Shown here: in pieces, positions 36,072 to 46,995 of the stretch
Layout: every line of letters begins with the position of its first letter
Position numbering within the stretch: the stretch's first letter is position 1
Source of the DNA: Orobanche coerulescens
Lineage: Eukaryota > Streptophyta > Magnoliopsida > Lamiales > Orobanchaceae
Reading direction: 5' to 3'
DNA: 64,000 nucleotides
Assembly (NCBI GenBank): GCA_033398695.1
Contig: CM065802.1
Location: 141,036,096-141,100,095, forward strand
Program-made: the position numbers and the translations under genes
The notes under the pieces: model-generated
Databases searched by the model: none
The model's input: the letters and a program-made list of their open reading frames with translations, nothing else
What the model was told of the DNA's origin: nothing

Positions 36072-37814
36072 CATTACCTGTACGGGACTCACTGTCAGAT
36101 CTTTATGGATCACAAGAGTCTCAAATACATCTTCAGTCAGAAAGAGTTGAACATGCGGCAAAGAAGATGGCTGGAACTTATTAAGGACTATGACTTGGAG
36201 ATTCTTTATCATCCAGGCAAAGCAAATGTAGTGGCTGATGTACTTAGCCGCAAGCCTGTTTCTATTCAGATGCTGGAGACTCTGACGTCCCAGCTCAGCA
36301 TTCAACGAGAGATGATTCGAGAAGGAATTAAAGTATGGTTGCAAAGAGTCCAAATACAACTGTGCGTGATGGAAATAACTTCATCGTTAACCGAAGAAAT
36401 CAAGTCTAAGCAAGTAGATGATCCTCTGATGATTCGGTTACGTGATGAAGTGATCAAGGGAAAGGCCCCCGGATTCGTAATTCATGATGATGGAGTTTTG
36501 AGATTTCAGAACCGACTTTGCGTTCTCGATGTCGATGTTCTGAAACAGACGATTATGAAGGAAGCTCACAGCACGCCCTATTCTATCAACCCAGGCACCA
36601 GTAAGATGTATAAGGGCTTGAAGCAGAACTTTTGGTGGGGCAACATGAAGAAAGATGTAGCAAATTATGTTTCAAAATATTTGACTTGTCAGCAGGTTAA
36701 GATCGAGCATCAACGACCTGCTGGAATGCTGAAGCTGCTCCCGATTCCTGAATGGAAGTGTGAGGACATATCAATGGACTTTATCACTAGTATGCCGACA
36801 ACCAAGACAGGACTGAACATGATTTGGGTGATAGTTGATCGTTTAACCAAACCAGCTAATTTTCTAGGCATTAAGGACACGTGGGGACCAGAGAGGTTGG
36901 CACGAGTATTTATTTCAGAGATAGTCCGATTGCATGGTACTCCGAAGACCATTATTTCTGACCGAGACGGTCGTTTTGTGTCTCATTTTTGGAAAGCAGT
37001 TCATAAAGCCTTGGGGACCGAATTGAACTTCAACACAGCTTATCACCCGCAGACAGATGGACAATCCGAGAGGACTATTCAAATAGTGGAAGATATGTTT
37101 AAGGCTTGTGCCTTAGATTGGTCAACTGACTGGGAAGTTCATCTACCGTTGATTGAATTTACCTACAACAATAGTTGGCATGCTTCTATTAAGATGGCAC
37201 CGTTTGAGGCATTATACGGGAGAAGATGCAGATCGCCCCTATGTTGGGACGATTCATCAGATTTGATCGTAACGGAACCAGAGTTGATCGTGCAAACTCG
37301 AGAGAAGATAGCTTTGATTCGCGAAAGGCTGTTGACCGCCCAGAGTAGACAGAAATCTTATGCAGATGTACGCCGTCGTCCATTAGAATTCAATATTGGA
37401 GATCGCGCGCTTTTAAAAGTTTCTCCTACTTGGGTAATCTTTCGTTTTGGGAGAAAATGAAAGTTGAGTCCGAGATATATCGGACCATTCGAGATCCTTG
37501 AGAGAGTTGGAGAGTTGGCATACAGATTGTCATTACCGCCGTCATTAAGCCATGTTCATAACGTGTTCCACGTATCCTAGTTACGGAGATATATACCGGA
37601 TCCTAGTCATGTCATTGGCGGCGAGATCGAAGTCACTCAGGATGGAATATTTGAAGAGAGACCGGTCAGGATACTCGAGAATCGAGTTAAGCAGTTGAGG
37701 AACAAACCAATCGCTTTGGTCAAAGTTCAGTGGTCACGCCACGGAGTGGAAGAAGCCACTTGGGAAACTGAAGATAGCATGAAGTCCCGATATCCAGAGT
37801 TATCTTCGCCTTGA
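36072..37814 (+). pseudogene. B1 RNase H end, integrase and chromodomain
   Basis: The B1 frame resumes after element C with [20 protein letters not shown]. Integrase follows: [53 protein letters not shown]. The frame is open to a TGA at 37458. After that the C-terminal region continues ([20 protein letters not shown]) with an in-frame TAG near 37578 (FHVS-stop-LRRY) and the chromodomain-like VKVQWSRHGVEEATWETE, ending at 37814. The HHCC region has Tyr for Cys in one place ([10 protein letters not shown]). The product would be truncated before the chromodomain. Confidence 0.88.
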
Positions 37815-38002
37815 GTTTCGGGACGAAACTCCTTTTTAGTAGGAGAGTATGTAATATCCGGATTTATTATTGTGTATTTCATCTGTTGTTGAACCTTGTA
37901 TTATTCGGAATTGTGATCTCAATAATTGGAGTATGATATTTCCTATATTTGTATCCATGTACATGAGTATAACAACATGTAAATTTTCTCATGCGAACAC
38001 GT

Positions 38003-38086
38003 GATAACGTACGCTAAGAATGCAGCTTAACGTACGTTATCGGCTAAAACTAACATACGCTACGAATGAGGAATTGCGTGCGTTAG
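38003..38086. repeat. B1 LTR palindromes, upstream block
   Basis: Four units matching TARCGYRCGYTA or one-base variants occur in 84 bp, including TTAACGTACGTTA at about 38027-38039. After the CACTA insertion the upstream block resumes at about 39288-39329 with two more units, just before the TATA box. Confidence 0.78.
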
Positions 38087-38317
38087 GCAGTCAATTATTG
38101 AGCTAGGCGGCTAGCACATGCGCCGGCCAGACATGGGTCCGGATAAGCACTACTACAAAACAAGATTTAACAATGTTCGAGTTTTTAACAGGTTCTGAAC
38201 CGTTAAAATTATTGGAATAAAAAAAATTATATTGCCCTGCCCAGATCCCCCGCACCCGACCGCCCACCCGCCTCCCGCTAGCGACCCAGCACATATATAT
38301 GAATAAATTTGCATTTC

Positions 38318-38388
38318 TGCAACTCAGAGGATTTGAACCTGTGACCTCCATAAGATGGAGGTGGTATCAACCACTGGGCCAAAGTCAT
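38318..38388 (-). other. tRNA-like relic inside the CACTA element
   Basis: On the minus strand there is a D-arm-like GGCCCAGTGGTTGATACC, then a perfect 5-bp anticodon stem (CCTCC/GGAGG) enclosing a 7-base loop ATCTTAT with T before CTT. A T-arm-like ACAGGTTCAAATCCTCT follows. The acceptor stem does not pair, so this is a relic or chance resemblance rather than a working tRNA gene. Confidence 0.4.
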
Positions 38389-38433
38389 TTGTTGTACTTT
38401 TGTTGATCTATATTATATAAGTGTACAATAAAC

Positions 38434-38470
<37 letters not shown>

Positions 38471-38766
38471 TAATATTTTCAGAATTTTATTATATACATT
38501 AAAGTATAATGTATATTATATAAAAAATTTGATGAACTGAGTATTAAACTTTTATGATTTATATTATTAATTATTATTATAGAATAATAATATAAAATAA
38601 TGAAAATTATTACATATTAAAAATTATAATGTATATATTGTATATAGCCATGCTGAAATTATAAATTTGTATCATATATTAAATATTAATAAGTTATATT
38701 AATAAGTCAACATTTATAATATATTTGAAGAATTATATTATATTATATATATTAATATTAAATATC

Positions 38767-39115
38767 GTGCACATTTAATATAATATAATTCACAAAACAA
38801 TATGTATTATAATTTTTAATATATAATGTTATATAATTTTAATATTAATATATAACAAAATATATTAATATTCAATATATTGCATATTTAATATAATATA
38901 ATTCATAAAACAATATGTATGTATTATAATTTTAATATATAATATAATATAATTTTTAATATTACTATATCACAAAATATATTAATATTCAATATATTGC
39001 ACATTTAATATAATATAATTCATAAAACAACATGTATTTATTATAATTTTTATTATATAATGTAATATAATTTTTAATATTAATATATCACAAAATATAT
39101 TAATATTCAATATAT
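38767..39115. repeat. AT-rich tandem repeat, about 115 bp x 3, in CACTA
   Basis: Three imperfect units begin at TGCACATTTAATATAATATA or near variants (about 38768, 38881 and 38998). Each continues with AATTCATAAAACAA and a run of TAATATTT-type sequence. Unit length is about 113-117 bp. Non-coding. Confidence 0.75.
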
Positions 39116-40194
39116 TGCAAATTTATGCAGATTTAACAGCGGTTCCAAAGAAAACCGCTGTTAAAATGTCGCCGCTTCATTTTAACAGCGGTTTTTTTAG
39201 AACCGCTGTTAAAATGCCGCTGTTAAATGCTGTTTTTGTAGTAGTGAAGATTCCCTCGGATGAACCTGGACAGTTTTGGAGTCAACGCTAATTAGCGTGC
39301 GCTAAGGACAGCACGATAGCGTGCGCAAAACAGCTATCATATAGAAACTTTATATAAGGGACAACACCCCATTTCATTTGGTTTACGATTCTATCACTCG
39401 TTCTTCATATCTTGGAAAGTCCAGAGAGCCTTCCCTACTTCTTAAACACTTATAAACCCTCCTTACATGATCATTGAAGATTGGAGAGTATTTACACTTG
39501 ATCATTGAAGAAGAAACTCACTTTGGAGTGACACACAAGCAACCGGGGTTGAAGTCTACCTATTGATTCAGTGTTTTCTTCATCTTAAGGTACGTTAATA
39601 CTATATCCTACCTTGGATTCGTGTTAATAAGGATATGAGGATTATGCTATCAAGATATTGAGTTCCATTGATAAATTATCCAAACAACATAATGTTTATA
39701 AGTTGGAATGTTTATACTTAAGATGTCATCGTTGGAAACATCATGATTAGCATCTTACCATGTCGAATGATGAGAGAAATATTCTGAGATTGATTATCCA
39801 TATGATGACATTACCATATTGGTCGTAGACGTAAAGTTGTTATCACATTTGTTAAATGGACTTAGGAAAGAATCATAGAGGATTTGCATCCTTTCTTATA
39901 AGTTGGAATTGTTAGTTCATCTTCATGGTTAAATCGGGATGTAATGATGATATTGGAATCTAGTGCATCGACCTTAAGAACACCAAACTTCGCATGAGAA
40001 TTGTAATCAAGATGGAATATGGTGTTGCGATGATTATACGTATCCTTGTATCTCGAAGATGTTTGAATCCGTGAGATCATTTGTAATAAGATGAACGTAA
40101 TATGCATGGAGATAACGTATATTAAACACTCAGGATTTCGTAAGTTTCATCACAATTAGAACAGTCGACTGCCCAGGGAAGAACTGTCATACAT

Positions 40195-40416
40195 GTTTAG
40201 CGTGCGCTAAGCTTTATAGTTAACATGCGCTATCGGGCATAAGTTAACGTATGCTATGCTTGGAACGTAACGTGCATTATATCATCAGACGAGTCAATCG
40301 ACTGATCAGTGAGGTACTGATAGTTCATGGTTAGCGTACGCTAGACTTCGTATTATTGTGTGCGCTAACAAGTAGCCTTAACGTACGCTACATAGGATAT
40401 GTAGCGTGCGTTAAGC
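40195..40416. repeat. B1 LTR palindromes, downstream block
   Basis: About eight units of the TARCGYRCGYTA type (for example TAGCGTGCGCTA, TAGCGTACGCTA, TAACGTACGCTA) in 220 bp, located some 850 bp downstream of the TATA box. One isolated copy, CTAGCGTGCGCTGG, is at about 40714. The same block is at 59888-60110 in B2. Confidence 0.8.
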
Positions 40417-41342
40417 AAGCCAGGCAGATTACGATTTATGAACTTCCGATTATAAATTAGATTGTTAACATTCGTGCGACGGGAGATGAATTCTATATTA
40501 TTTCTTTTGTTAAGGTTTGAGCTTAGCAACGTGATTGATCGAAGGGAGCAACCTTCAAACGCTTTGTTATTCGTGGGAGTATTATTCTTGTCTTCGAATC
40601 GAGGCAAGTACCTTAATTGTTTTATGTATTGATGTTATACATATTGTTGTACATGTATGTCGTTATTGTATGTCCACCTCGTGTTGGTCCGACGGGATCA
40701 TCGGGGGATCTATGCTAGCGTGCGCTGGATCATCGGACGGGTTTTTCCACCTCGGGTTGGTTTGACGGAATCATCGGGGGGTCTAGGCAGTGAACGTTAG
40801 ATCATCGGAATTACCATGTGTATGTTGTGATATCATGTTGTGATTATCATGTGTGTATGTTATTGTTGAGTTTCTCGCAGGAGAAGACTCATTGGTTCTT
40901 TTGTCATTTATGTTATTATTATTCTTCGTGAGATGTTGAATAATATTTTGTGGTACTTGTACTAGCATCGTTGTGCTAACCCCTTCGGGGGTGAACATTT
41001 GTTTATGTTCAGGATCCAGGAGAGCGGGGAAACAACCACTGGAGTTGCATGACGACGAGGGTGCAGAGTGATGTTCCGGCCGAGTTTATTTGTCTGTTGT
41101 TTGTATCGTTTTAATAAGTACTCGAGTACGTTGTCGTTTGTGATGATTTGGATTTGATGATGTATTAATACTTTTCCTTTGGACATCTGTATTTTCAGTA
41201 TTGGTCAGAACTATTGTATTTTATTTCAGTTACTTTCATACGTTGGTATCTGTTATTGTCTTTTCATTTCTTCAGCCTTGTAAATCATTATGTAAAGGAT
41301 TTACGGCGCAGTAATATTCCTGAATATATCGGGGGTGTTACA

Positions 41343-42615
41343 GTGGTGTAGGGACACGCTATAGGGTGCATTTATCAAAATATTTGGGGTATTATTTTTC
41401 CCAATAATATCCCCCTTTTTGATAATTCCAAGACCCTTTGAAAACACAAGGCTGTCTTCAAGTCTTCTGGTGAATGATCTAATCTTCGAGACTTAGACTA
41501 AAATTTGAACTGCTCACAGGCAAATTCTAAAAGTTTAAATCCTACAAGACTAAGTGTATTACAACTTAACTTACGACTGGTTCGTAGGCGTGATCTTACA
41601 GCATTTAACCTAAATCCTCTTGCTCCTTTACCTGACCCAGGTCCGGCCAGTCTTCTGAAAGCTGTAGCAACATTGTCATCCAGTATTGCTTCCATCTCCC
41701 TTCTTTCTCCAGGCTCCATCTCCTTTCAGCCTCACGGGTCTCTTCCCTCTTTCTTGTATTATCATGCTCTGTGACTTTACCACGAATATCCCGAAGAATA
41801 TCCATTGATTCAGTTTGCTTGTATTTAATGTCTTTCAATGAGTCCACCAGACTGGCAACCACTGCAGTAAGGTCGTCAATTTTATGGTCTTGGGTAGTAA
41901 GTCTGGACCCGGTGTACTCGAGGGAGACAACCGTTTTGGCTTCCGCAAGTCTCAGATTTTCCTGCTCATGCTTAAGGATCCTGGTGTTGTTTAAAATGGT
42001 TCAGTGCCTGCCATAAAGTGTTCGTCATGAGATAGAATGCTTCTTCAACATCCCGCACAACTGTTTGAAATTTGGGGAATTCATCCTGGGCAGTTTCTTG
42101 CATCTAGTCGAGTTCCTTGCCTACATCATACAGTGCTTTGACAGTATCCTGTAAGAAGATAGTTTGGCGACTGATTTGCTGCAGTTGCTCAATTCTTGCT
42201 TCGGTGCGAGGAGAGTGGGGATAAGCAAGTTTTGAATCAGAAGGCTCTTCTAAATGTTTGATGACGATGTTATGGTTTGGTTATTTAGGGTTGTGGTCAG
42301 CTAGGAAGTCCTCATCTGGTCCAGTTGGTGAACCTGTAGGGATAGGAGTTGATACCTGCTCGGTGGTTGGAACCTCCATCGGTTCAGCCGGTGTTACTGT
42401 CTGGGAGATCGAAGGGATTGATTCCTCTTGCTTCTTTTTGGTGTCTGTAGCCTATTGTACATGAGGGACTGATTCATTCTGTTAACTCTCAGCTTCCGCC
42501 TGTTCCTTAGAAGGGACTGAATCCTTCTGTCGGACGGCGCAGGATGCATCTTCCTCAGTCGGAGGGATTGATTTCTCCTTAATGGGATATGATGGTTTCT
42601 CCGGCTGCTGGTTGT
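41343..42615 (-). pseudogene. Decayed 3' end of a probable SIRE/Maximus-type copia element
   Basis: Read on the minus strand, there is a broken coding stretch (about 42600 to 41605) with at least five stops. It is rich in Gln, Glu and Lys and predicted coiled coil (ARIEQLQQISRQTIFLQDTV; SLKDIKYKQTESMDILRDIR). Its N-terminal part has spaced repeats of the form E-S-I/V-P preceded by charged residues. Downstream, a purine tract (ATCAAAAAGGGGGATATTATT, about 41408-41428 on the minus strand) resembles the polypurine tract of SIRE/Maximus elements, some of which carry a coiled-coil env-like ORF after pol. The following bases would be the start of its LTR, cut by B1 at 41342. The family call is inference. 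Confidence 0.45.
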
Positions 42616-44273
42616 TGTTGATTCTTTAGTCTAATACTCGCAAGCGCATGATTCGTTCGATATAGATATGCGGTGCAAGGTCGATTCCACAGGAGGACTA
42701 TGATAGTGAAGTAAAAATATTCCCATCGTTTTAAACCAAATTATATTAAATTCTAACATAGTCCCAAATAATTTGATTTTTGAATGGTTATAATAATTGC
42801 AACAAATAACAGTAATTTTTAAGTAGACTTTAGATAAATTGATTTTAAATAATTTACTAGGGTTTAGAATCCACCAATGTCTATTTATTATTTATTTTAT
42901 ATTTTAATTCCAAGAAATTCAGGGAATAGATTCTGAAATCAATCTCACTATTTCCCTATAGATTTAACAATAAGTACAAAATTATAAATCAAATATAGAT
43001 TTTACTTCGCTTGAAAAATGTAACTTCTACGCATTATATGTGTCCAATTTAATGGAAAATAGATAATCAAAGAAATTAACTAATATCAATAATTACAAAG
43101 CAATGAGGAATTTATAACTATAAAAAATACGTGATATAATTGATGAAATAATATTCCCCTATTGAAGGCAAAATCATAATCATTAAAAATATTTAGTTGG
43201 AATTATTATATAAATAATAGTAATAATATAGACATGGTTTCATCATAACCCCAGTAAAAGAAAATTACTCACTCATAATAACAACACAAATAAATAAATA
43301 TTTCATAATATTATTACTCAAATATAATTTTATCATACAAAATTTTTATTTCTCTCTCTTATAATAATATCTCTCTATTTTTTCTCCTCTCATTTTCCTT
43401 TCAACACCCTCTCCTATTATACTACTATTTTACAATTTTTCAATACAGGTAAATAATAAATAAACTTACACTAAATAATAAATAAACCTATCACTAATTA
43501 TTTTAATACAACAATCATCAATAATACACATCCAAACAAATCTGAAAATCACCCCATAATAATATCATCTGATCTGCCATGTCGTCAGCTGACGTGGCGC
43601 TTTTTCTGACGCGCGAGTGTGCCACACGCGCCAAATTGGTGATTCTGGACTGGCGTGTGTGCAACATGCGTGGGTGGTGCGACTGGCCAAAATTGTCCAG
43701 CTGTCTCGGACGTGTGTCAGGCGTGTGTTTTGTTGACGTGTGATGCCACGTGGCGTGTTCCAATTAGCTAGAGGATGCTGGCGTGGCGCTTTTGCTGACA
43801 TGGCAGCCGAGTAGGATGACATGCATCCATGCTAACGTCATGGATTATGTCACTCTGTGGTTGACTTAGCTTGTCCAATCTGGTTCTGACACGTGGCATG
43901 TTATCACCGGTCCGCATGTTTAATTGTCCTACAAACTTCGAAAAGTCATAACTTCTTCATACGAACTCGGATTTGGGTGAATTTTATTTCAAAACGATCG
44001 TATAGATGAGACGAATAAAATGAGACCACTCATGTCTATGTTCGGATTCTAGAAAAATTTCGCCTTTGAACCAATTGATATGTTTTGTATCGGCTGGTTA
44101 ACCTGCAGATATAATATAATTCTAATTAATTATCCAAAAATGACACAAAATTATAGAAAATTCTAACAAAATGAAATAATATAAATATATGGTAAAAATG
44201 ACAAACTATCACATAAAACACACAATTATATACATAAAACACTAATAAAATATTACTCAAAATATTCCAAACA
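42616..44273 (-). repeat. Probable Tat-like gypsy LTR, minus strand
   Basis: On the minus strand the stretch begins TGTTTGGAATATT directly after a polypurine tract (AAGTGTGGGGGAT, about 44277-44289) and ends AATCAACA. TG...CA ends, the tract, and the terminal text GGAATCGACCTTGCACCGC are reminiscent of Tat/Athila-group LTRs. A GC-rich island at 43570-43900 is full of ACGT-core motifs (CCACGTGGC, GACGTGGCGC); the rest is AT-rich. The left end abuts the SIRE-like remnant (flank GTTGT). No second LTR is visible, so the element is partial or its other end is unrecognised. An ORF at 43518-43822 lies in the GC island and is probably chance. Confidence 0.55.
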
Positions 44274-46030
44274 AAATCCCCCACACTTATCTTTTGCACG
44301 TCATTGGGCAAATCTTATACCCGAGTTATAACACTCATACTGAAAAAAACATGACAAAACCAATATCAAAAGAGAACAAATGATCATGACCCAAGTGAGA
44401 TCAGAGAAAAATAGGATGTCGCACCAAATTCTAACAACTTCATTGAGAATTGAATGCAAAAAAAATTCAATACCCTCACGGTGGATGTCACTCTTCACTC
44501 CAGTATATATATGGGATATTCGAGAAGAGTTCACTCATATCAAAGCATAACGTATCATTACCATACGTTTGGTTAAAAATCAAATCTCCACTACTAAAAA
44601 ATAAACTCTTGCATAAATTAAAAGGTCATTCTTTTGGTTGTAACGTGGCTTTGGGTATGGGTAGGATAAGGGAAAATTATGAGGTTTGCTAGCCAAGATC
44701 AATTGTGAATTTAGATGCGTAACAAATCCTACAAATAACAATCAACATCCCCTCTTTTGTAACGAAAACTTTTAAACCATCATCCCCAAGCTATTCTGTA
44801 CTCTACATGGTAATTGAATATTCATCTGGCAAGGTCATACTCCTGTGTAAGAAAAAGTATGCAATGGATCTTCTGGAAGGAATTATGTATCACTTAAGGT
44901 ATAGTTCAAGTGCTATTTTATGTATACATAGTGATGATTTTCGCACTTGACCTCCCGCATTTTTCTTTCTGGCCATTCTCTCTTTTTTTTGGCCTTTATT
45001 TAGATTTGTTTTTTTATTCGATTCAATACTCCAATGTACTTCACACCCTTTCTGTTTCAACGAAAGCTCTTCATCTCCACAATACTCTTATGAACATCGG
45101 TCCCTATTTGTCACACATCTAGTTCACAATTAAATCTTTGACTATATGGTGCAAATGGATGAGTCATCAACAAGAATGGATAATGGCTAAATTAATGTGC
45201 TTGATCAAATAAATAGGCTAAGGCTCAATGGAGCTTCTAAGGATAAAATGTAATGGGTGGGAAAATATAAGCCAACAAGGGGTTAATCCTAATTGCCTTT
45301 ATCATCTTAATGCAAGAGTTTATGAATGTAGTCTCGAATGTATAAATGAGCAAGTTCTAGAATGAACACAAAATGTTTGACCACACAACAAAAAATATAG
45401 AGCGTATATATAAGGATTGCTCTAAGGCTCAAAACTCACAAAAAGAGTGTTGTGTACTGAATCTCATACACCTTCATCCAAATCCATTATCAAAACCAGT
45501 AAAATATCCCAAAAATATTTTTTTCACTATTGTTTTCTCAAGAAAATGGTTCGTGATTTCCAACCTCTTTTTTTATATTATTATACATATATATATATAT
45601 TTATGTATATAGATAGATATAGATATACACCTTCTCCACACTTAATGATAAACAATATCCTTATTGTGTAAAAAGAACAATGGAGTAAGGGTTTAAAGAA
45701 GGCTTCCCTGTTTATGAAAGATGACGCTTCGCTCAAGCCTTTATTAGACATGCAAGAAATAAGTGTGGAAAAACAACAACAAAAAAAACTATATACCCAG
45801 AAGTATAACACAAACAACCTAGATGTGCTTCAAGAAAGTTCGAAGAGTCGTCTTACGCTGCCATTAATGTTTTTATTAAAAACACACGAGAAAAAGTACA
45901 GGAATAGAAATAATAATACATAAATCGTGGATAGATGCACGTCAAGAGGTCGAAAAGAAACTCCTTAGGCTGCCATCATTTTCACGATTTTTACACCCGC
46001 AAAAAAAAACAAGAGAAATGAAGTGTGATA
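44274..46030. other. AT-rich intergenic or element-internal DNA, no gene recognised
   Basis: The right-hand side of the Tat-like tract continues for an unknown distance. I see only short chance frames and an AT/GATA microsatellite (about 45583-45630). A diverged duplication lies at 45818-45866 and 45932-45985, where both copies read roughly GTGC-TCAAGA-GTCGAA-AG followed by GCTGCCAT. It may include the downstream region of the LOG pseudogene. Confidence 0.5.
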
Positions 46031-46684
46031 TCAAAGGGAAAGGAATGCGTCAATTTTGCGTTTCCGCAAAGTGAAATCTTCCATCCAAATAATATTAGCT
46101 AGAGCTGTATCTGGTTCAGGAACAAATGCAATAAGTTTTTTGATCAGCTCTTTTGGTGTTGTAGCAACGACTATGATTCGTTTAGCACGCTCAGAAATAA
46201 AACCTTTTCAGAAGAGTAGTCTATGAAAAATAGTAAACCATCGAAGAAACCATTGACACTTAGCAGACCTATTAGTTTCTTATGAACATTTAGCTGGGCT
46301 CTAGTAACTACATGAAAAAGTTCCTCAAGAGTGCCAAAACCACCGGGGAGGGTGATAAAGGCATCAACATTATTTGTCATGTGAGTTATGCGGTCTTGCA
46401 TATTCACAGCTCTGAACTCATCTCTAATGGTTGCTCCAGTGACCTTACTTTCAGCCAGAGATTTTGGAATGATTCCCAATACTTACTCATTCCATATAGG
46501 CAGAAGCAGCAGCAAGTCCCATTAATCCTAGACTTTCTCCTCCGTAAACTACATGAATGCATTTTTCTCCTAAGGTACGACCCAAGTTGTGGGCTGCTTC
46601 AGTAAAGCAAGCCTCTTTCCAATGACTAGCTCCACCAAAAATTCAGATGGAGTTAAATCTTTTTGTGGAAGATGATGATTCCAT
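46031..46684 (-). pseudogene. LOG: LONELY GUY (LOG) cytokinin-activating enzyme, pseudogene
   Basis: LOG proteins hydrolyse cytokinin riboside 5'-monophosphates to free cytokinin bases in the cytosol. The ATG is at 46684 and the final stop at 46031, giving about 217 codons, the usual family size. The signature LPGGFGTLEEL is intact (about 46310-46345), with VVYGGESLGLMG upstream and NVHKKLIGLL downstream. Lesions: TGT-to-TGA at about codon 14, a two-base loss near 46493 (after SAYME), and a one-base loss near 46205 (in SSEKGFIS). No introns are visible although plant LOG genes usually have several. A TATA-like CTATAAATAA lies about 85 bp upstream (46763-46772). It most resembles the divergent LOGL10-like class, by memory only. 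Confidence 0.85.
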
Positions 46685-46995
46685 TTTTTGAAAAAGAAAA
46701 TTATTTTAGAGAGAAAAGAATACAAGTTTCAGGGATGCAGAAAAAAAAAACAAATGCAATGTTTATTTATAGATGCAAAATAAAGTAAAAAGATTTATTA
46801 AATCTGTGACCGCGTTAATTGCGCTTCAACTACTCAATATAATAATGAATGCATTTATTGCGTATCACAATTTTTATTTAGAAAATATAAAATAAAAACG
46901 ACAGAAAGTAAAGATACTCACGTGTATGTACATGAGTTGTGATTGTGGCTCACATCTTCATCTGATTTTATGTTCAGGAACGGCTTAAACGCCTT
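46685..46995 (-). promoter_or_regulatory. Upstream region of the LOG pseudogene
   Basis: On the minus strand, a TATA-like box (46763-46772) and a pyrimidine-rich stretch with a T10 run precede the LOG ATG, as in a normal plant promoter and 5' UTR. Nothing else is recognised. If real, this argues against a simple processed retrocopy. Confidence 0.4.

Larger units (their letters stand above)
38148..39246. mobile_element. Non-autonomous CACTA transposon
   Basis: Terminal inverted repeats CACTACTACAAAA (38148-38160) and TTTTGTAGTAGTG (39234-39246) are flanked by the 3-bp duplication AAG (38145-38147, 39247-39249). The B2 LTR at about 58956 shows the empty site (GGATAAGATTCCC). Subterminal repeats built on AACCGCTGTTAAA lie near the right end (about 39130-39230), with weaker ones on the left, as expected for transposase binding in CACTA elements. 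The 1.1-kb interior is AT-rich, has no transposase frame, and contains an AC/AT microsatellite (38437-38470), a tRNA-like stretch and a tandem repeat. Confidence 0.9.
37850..41342 (+). repeat. B1 3' LTR with CACTA insertion
   Basis: The LTR begins TGTAATATCCGG after a purine-rich AGTAGGAGAG and ends TCGGGGGTGTTACA. Without the 1.1-kb CACTA element (38148-39246) and its 3-bp duplication it is about 2391 bp, close to the 2359 bp of the B2 LTR. The TATA box (TATATAAGG) is at about 39351-39359. Palindromes flank it on both sides. A possible leader intron starts at TTAAG|GTACGT (about 39590) and ends at TGTTTATGTTCAG (about 41010). The right flank at 41343 is GTGGT. Confidence 0.88.

Noticed and set aside
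38318..38388. Functional tRNA-Lys gene
   Set aside because: The acceptor stem does not pair and the T-stem has a mismatch, so it is listed only as a relic.
41505..42016. Plus-strand ORFs over the SIRE-like remnant
   Set aside because: They are shadows of the minus-strand coiled-coil frame.
43518..43822. Antisense ORFs of 81-85 codons in the Tat-like LTR
   Set aside because: They lie in the GC island and overlap in two frames; there is no recognisable domain.
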